Assembly (NCBI RefSeq): GCF_002893625.1 | Contig: NZ_PKMZ01000001.1 | Span: 62,001 to 126,000, forward strand | Reading direction: 5' to 3' | DNA: 64,000 bases | From: Mangrovicella endophytica | Lineage (GTDB): Bacteria > Pseudomonadota > Alphaproteobacteria > Rhizobiales > Rhizobiaceae | In this document: positions 62,621-64,000 of the stretch, in pieces | Position numbering within the stretch: position 1 is the stretch's first letter | Layout: each line of letters begins with the position of its first letter | Notes under the pieces: generated by a model | The model's database searches: none | Seen by the model: the letters and a program-made list of their open reading frames with translations, nothing else | What the model was told of the DNA's origin: nothing | Made by a program: the position numbers and the translations under genes

Positions 62621-63826
62621 ATGCCGATGTCGATCTGGCCGCGACTGAGCTCGCGACTTGCCGTTATAACTGTGTCCGCCGCCCTCTTACCGATGGCCGG
62701 CTGCGTGACCAAGGAGGCCGCGATCGATGCCGCGCCCGTGGTCGCGCCCGTTTCCCAGCCCAATGACGATCTCCGGCGCATTCCGCCGCCGAGCGAGAAG
62801 ACGGTTGTCGCCGTCTATGACTACGAAGATCTCACCGGGCAGTTCAAAGAGCGTGAGAACGTCCAGTCGCTGTCGCGTGCCGTGACCCAGGGCGGCGCGG
62901 CCATGCTGATCCAGGCCTTGCAGGATGCCGGCGAGCGCCGCTGGTTCACGGTGCTGGAGCGCAAGGAGCTCGACGATCTCCTGAAGGAGCGCCAGATCGT
63001 CACCGAGATGCGGCGTCTCTACCGCAACGAGACGCAGATCGACGCCTCGGTGATCCCGCCGCTGCTGCATGCCAACATCATTATCGAAGGCGGCATCATC
63101 GGCTACGACACCAACATCATGACGGGCGGCGCGGGTGCCGGCTTCCTCGGCATCACCGGCGACACCAAGTACATCCAGGATGTCGTCACCGTGACGCTGC
63201 GGGCCGTGTCCACCAAGACGGGCGAGGTCTTGAGCACGATCACGGTCCGCAAGGCGGTCGCCTCCTATTCGCTGCAGGGCGGCGCCTTCCGTTACGTGAA
63301 ACTCAATCACCTGCTGCAGGCAGAGGTCGGCGTGACCTACAACGAGCCCAAGCAGATCGCCGTGCAGTCGGCGATCGAGAAGGCCGTGGAAGCCCTGATC
63401 GTCGAAGGGTCAGAGCTGGGGATCTGGAGCTTCCAGGATAAGCAGGCGGGCCAGGCCTATATCGATGCCTACCGCACCGAGGAATATGGCGACAGGCTCA
63501 CCGCCGCGGCACAGAACGTACCGCCGCCGGCGACGCGGGATGCTGCCAGTACCGTGCAGACAGTGCCGGCCGCAGCACCGCAGGTGACGCAGCGCGTCAT
63601 CCGCGGACCGGTCCGCCAGCCGGCGACGACGGGTGTGACGACGCAGCCGTCCAGACAGCAGAATCTGCGACAGTTGCCTGGCGTTCCGGGCAACGCGCCA
63701 ATCCAGCGCCAGATCCAGGAGCAGGCACCGCGGCAGCTGCCGCCGGCGCCCGCGCCGAACGAAGGTGCCGTCGGCTCCAACGAGCCGCGCGAGAAGACGA
63801 CCCGGGTGGCCGCCAGCGTCACCTGA
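62621..63826 (+). CDS. csgG: Curli secretion channel CsgG with C-terminal extension
   Basis: 401 residues. The lipoprotein signal has lipobox P-M-A-G-C with Cys28. The CsgG domain (about 50-285) shows VAVYDYEDLTGQFKERENVQ, WFTVLERKELDDLLKERQIV, ANIIIEGGIIGYDTNIMTGG and SYSLQGGAFRYVKLNHLLQA, the nonameric outer-membrane pore for curli subunits. The last 115 residues form a Pro/Gln/Ala-rich tail absent from E. coli CsgG (277 residues). The start ATG follows GAGGGGAA. Confidence 0.93.
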   Translation: MPMSIWPRLSSRLAVITVSAALLPMAGCVTKEAAIDAAPVVAPVSQPNDDLRRIPPPSEKTVVAVYDYEDLTGQFKERENVQSLSRAVTQGGAAMLIQALQDAGERRWFTVLERKELDDLLKERQIVTEMRRLYRNETQIDASVIPPLLHANIIIEGGIIGYDTNIMTGGAGAGFLGITGDTKYIQDVVTVTLRAVSTKTGEVLSTITVRKAVASYSLQGGAFRYVKLNHLLQAEVGVTYNEPKQIAVQSAIEKAVEALIVEGSELGIWSFQDKQAGQAYIDAYRTEEYGDRLTAAAQNVPPPATRDAASTVQTVPAAAPQVTQRVIRGPVRQPATTGVTTQPSRQQNLRQLPGVPGNAPIQRQIQEQAPRQLPPAPAPNEGAVGSNEPREKTTRVAASVT

Positions 63827-63924
63827 CCGGATCAAGCGCAATGAGGGGGAAGGGGTAGAGCGAAGGTCATGACCTTCGCTTAGGTGCGCGGCGTTCGCCC
63901 GCACGGCAGGGAGGATGGTCTCGC

Positions 63925-64000
63925 ATGCCTGATCGCAAGGTGCCGATGCCGGTCAAGCTATTGGTCGCCGAGGGACATGCGCTGTTTCGGGCCGGCTTGC
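63925..64000 (+). CDS. Receiver-type response regulator, start only (LuxR/CsgD-like?)
   Basis: Only 25 residues before the window ends: MPDRKVPMPVKLLVAEGHAL then FRAGL. The block LLVAEGHALFRAGL matches the first strand and helix of NarL/LuxR receivers (usually V-D-D-H-x-L-F-R), but the second acidic residue is Gly. GGAGG lies 10 bases upstream of ATG 63925. Its place behind csgG makes a CsgD-type curli regulator the natural guess; the rest of the gene would settle it. Confidence 0.65.
   Translation, partial: MPDRKVPMPVKLLVAEGHALFRAGL

Overview
The window is a 64 kb piece of a GC-rich alphaproteobacterial chromosome. A ctrA, chpT and sciP cell-cycle set, an RpoH sigma factor, a serC leader RNA and Omp25/31-type porin-like proteins point to the order Hyphomicrobiales (Rhizobiales), with an Aurantimonadaceae/Rhizobiaceae feel. 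Genus cannot be fixed from sequence reading alone. No IS element, CRISPR array or intact prophage was seen.

Positions 1-25.3 kb are conserved core genome: glmM, two paralogous outer-membrane beta-barrel proteins, aquaporin, the serC-alaE-serA serine/alanine block behind an RNA leader, purA, rpoH, rluD, tRNA-Glu, an rRNA methyltransferase, a DUF1134 protein, then the cell-cycle genes chpT, a degenerate receiver protein, ctrA, a FliJ-like gene and sciP, and finally mnmA and a Gfo/Idh/MocA oxidoreductase. A tRNA-Met at 25.9 kb marks the end of the core. Behind it lies a decayed patch (26.1-27.3 kb) with a frameshifted gene and a Cys-rich zinc-knuckle ORF.

From 27.4 to 64 kb the window is accessory metabolism in modules. 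(a) 27.4-39.2 kb: a SorC-type regulator diverges from a tightly coupled minus-strand operon encoding a ribose-type ABC importer, an acetoin-dehydrogenase-like E1alpha/E1beta/E2 complex, an AhpD-like protein, an FGGY sugar kinase and two SDR dehydrogenases. This looks like a complete import-to-acetyl-CoA route for an unidentified sugar or polyol, and it is the best candidate here for an undescribed pathway. (b) 39.3-42.3 kb: an HNH protein, an EamA exporter under a divergent LysR regulator with a strong operator, and a frameshifted phage-type adenine methylase remnant. (c) 42.3-54.8 kb: a FadR-type regulator, araFGH, a second complete sugar ABC importer, an aldose epimerase, a GMC oxidoreductase, dgoD and an SDR, which together suggest oxidative (non-phosphorylative) use of D-galactose and related sugars. 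(d) 55.1-61.7 kb: a GntR/UTRA regulator, a taurine/nitrate-type ABC importer, an enolase-superfamily enzyme and another GMC oxidoreductase, substrate unknown. (e) 62.0-64 kb: curli secretion genes csgF and csgG (csgG with a long C-terminal extension), followed by the start of a CsgD/LuxR-like regulator cut by the window end.

Long open frames opposite to these genes are common because of the high GC content and were not called.
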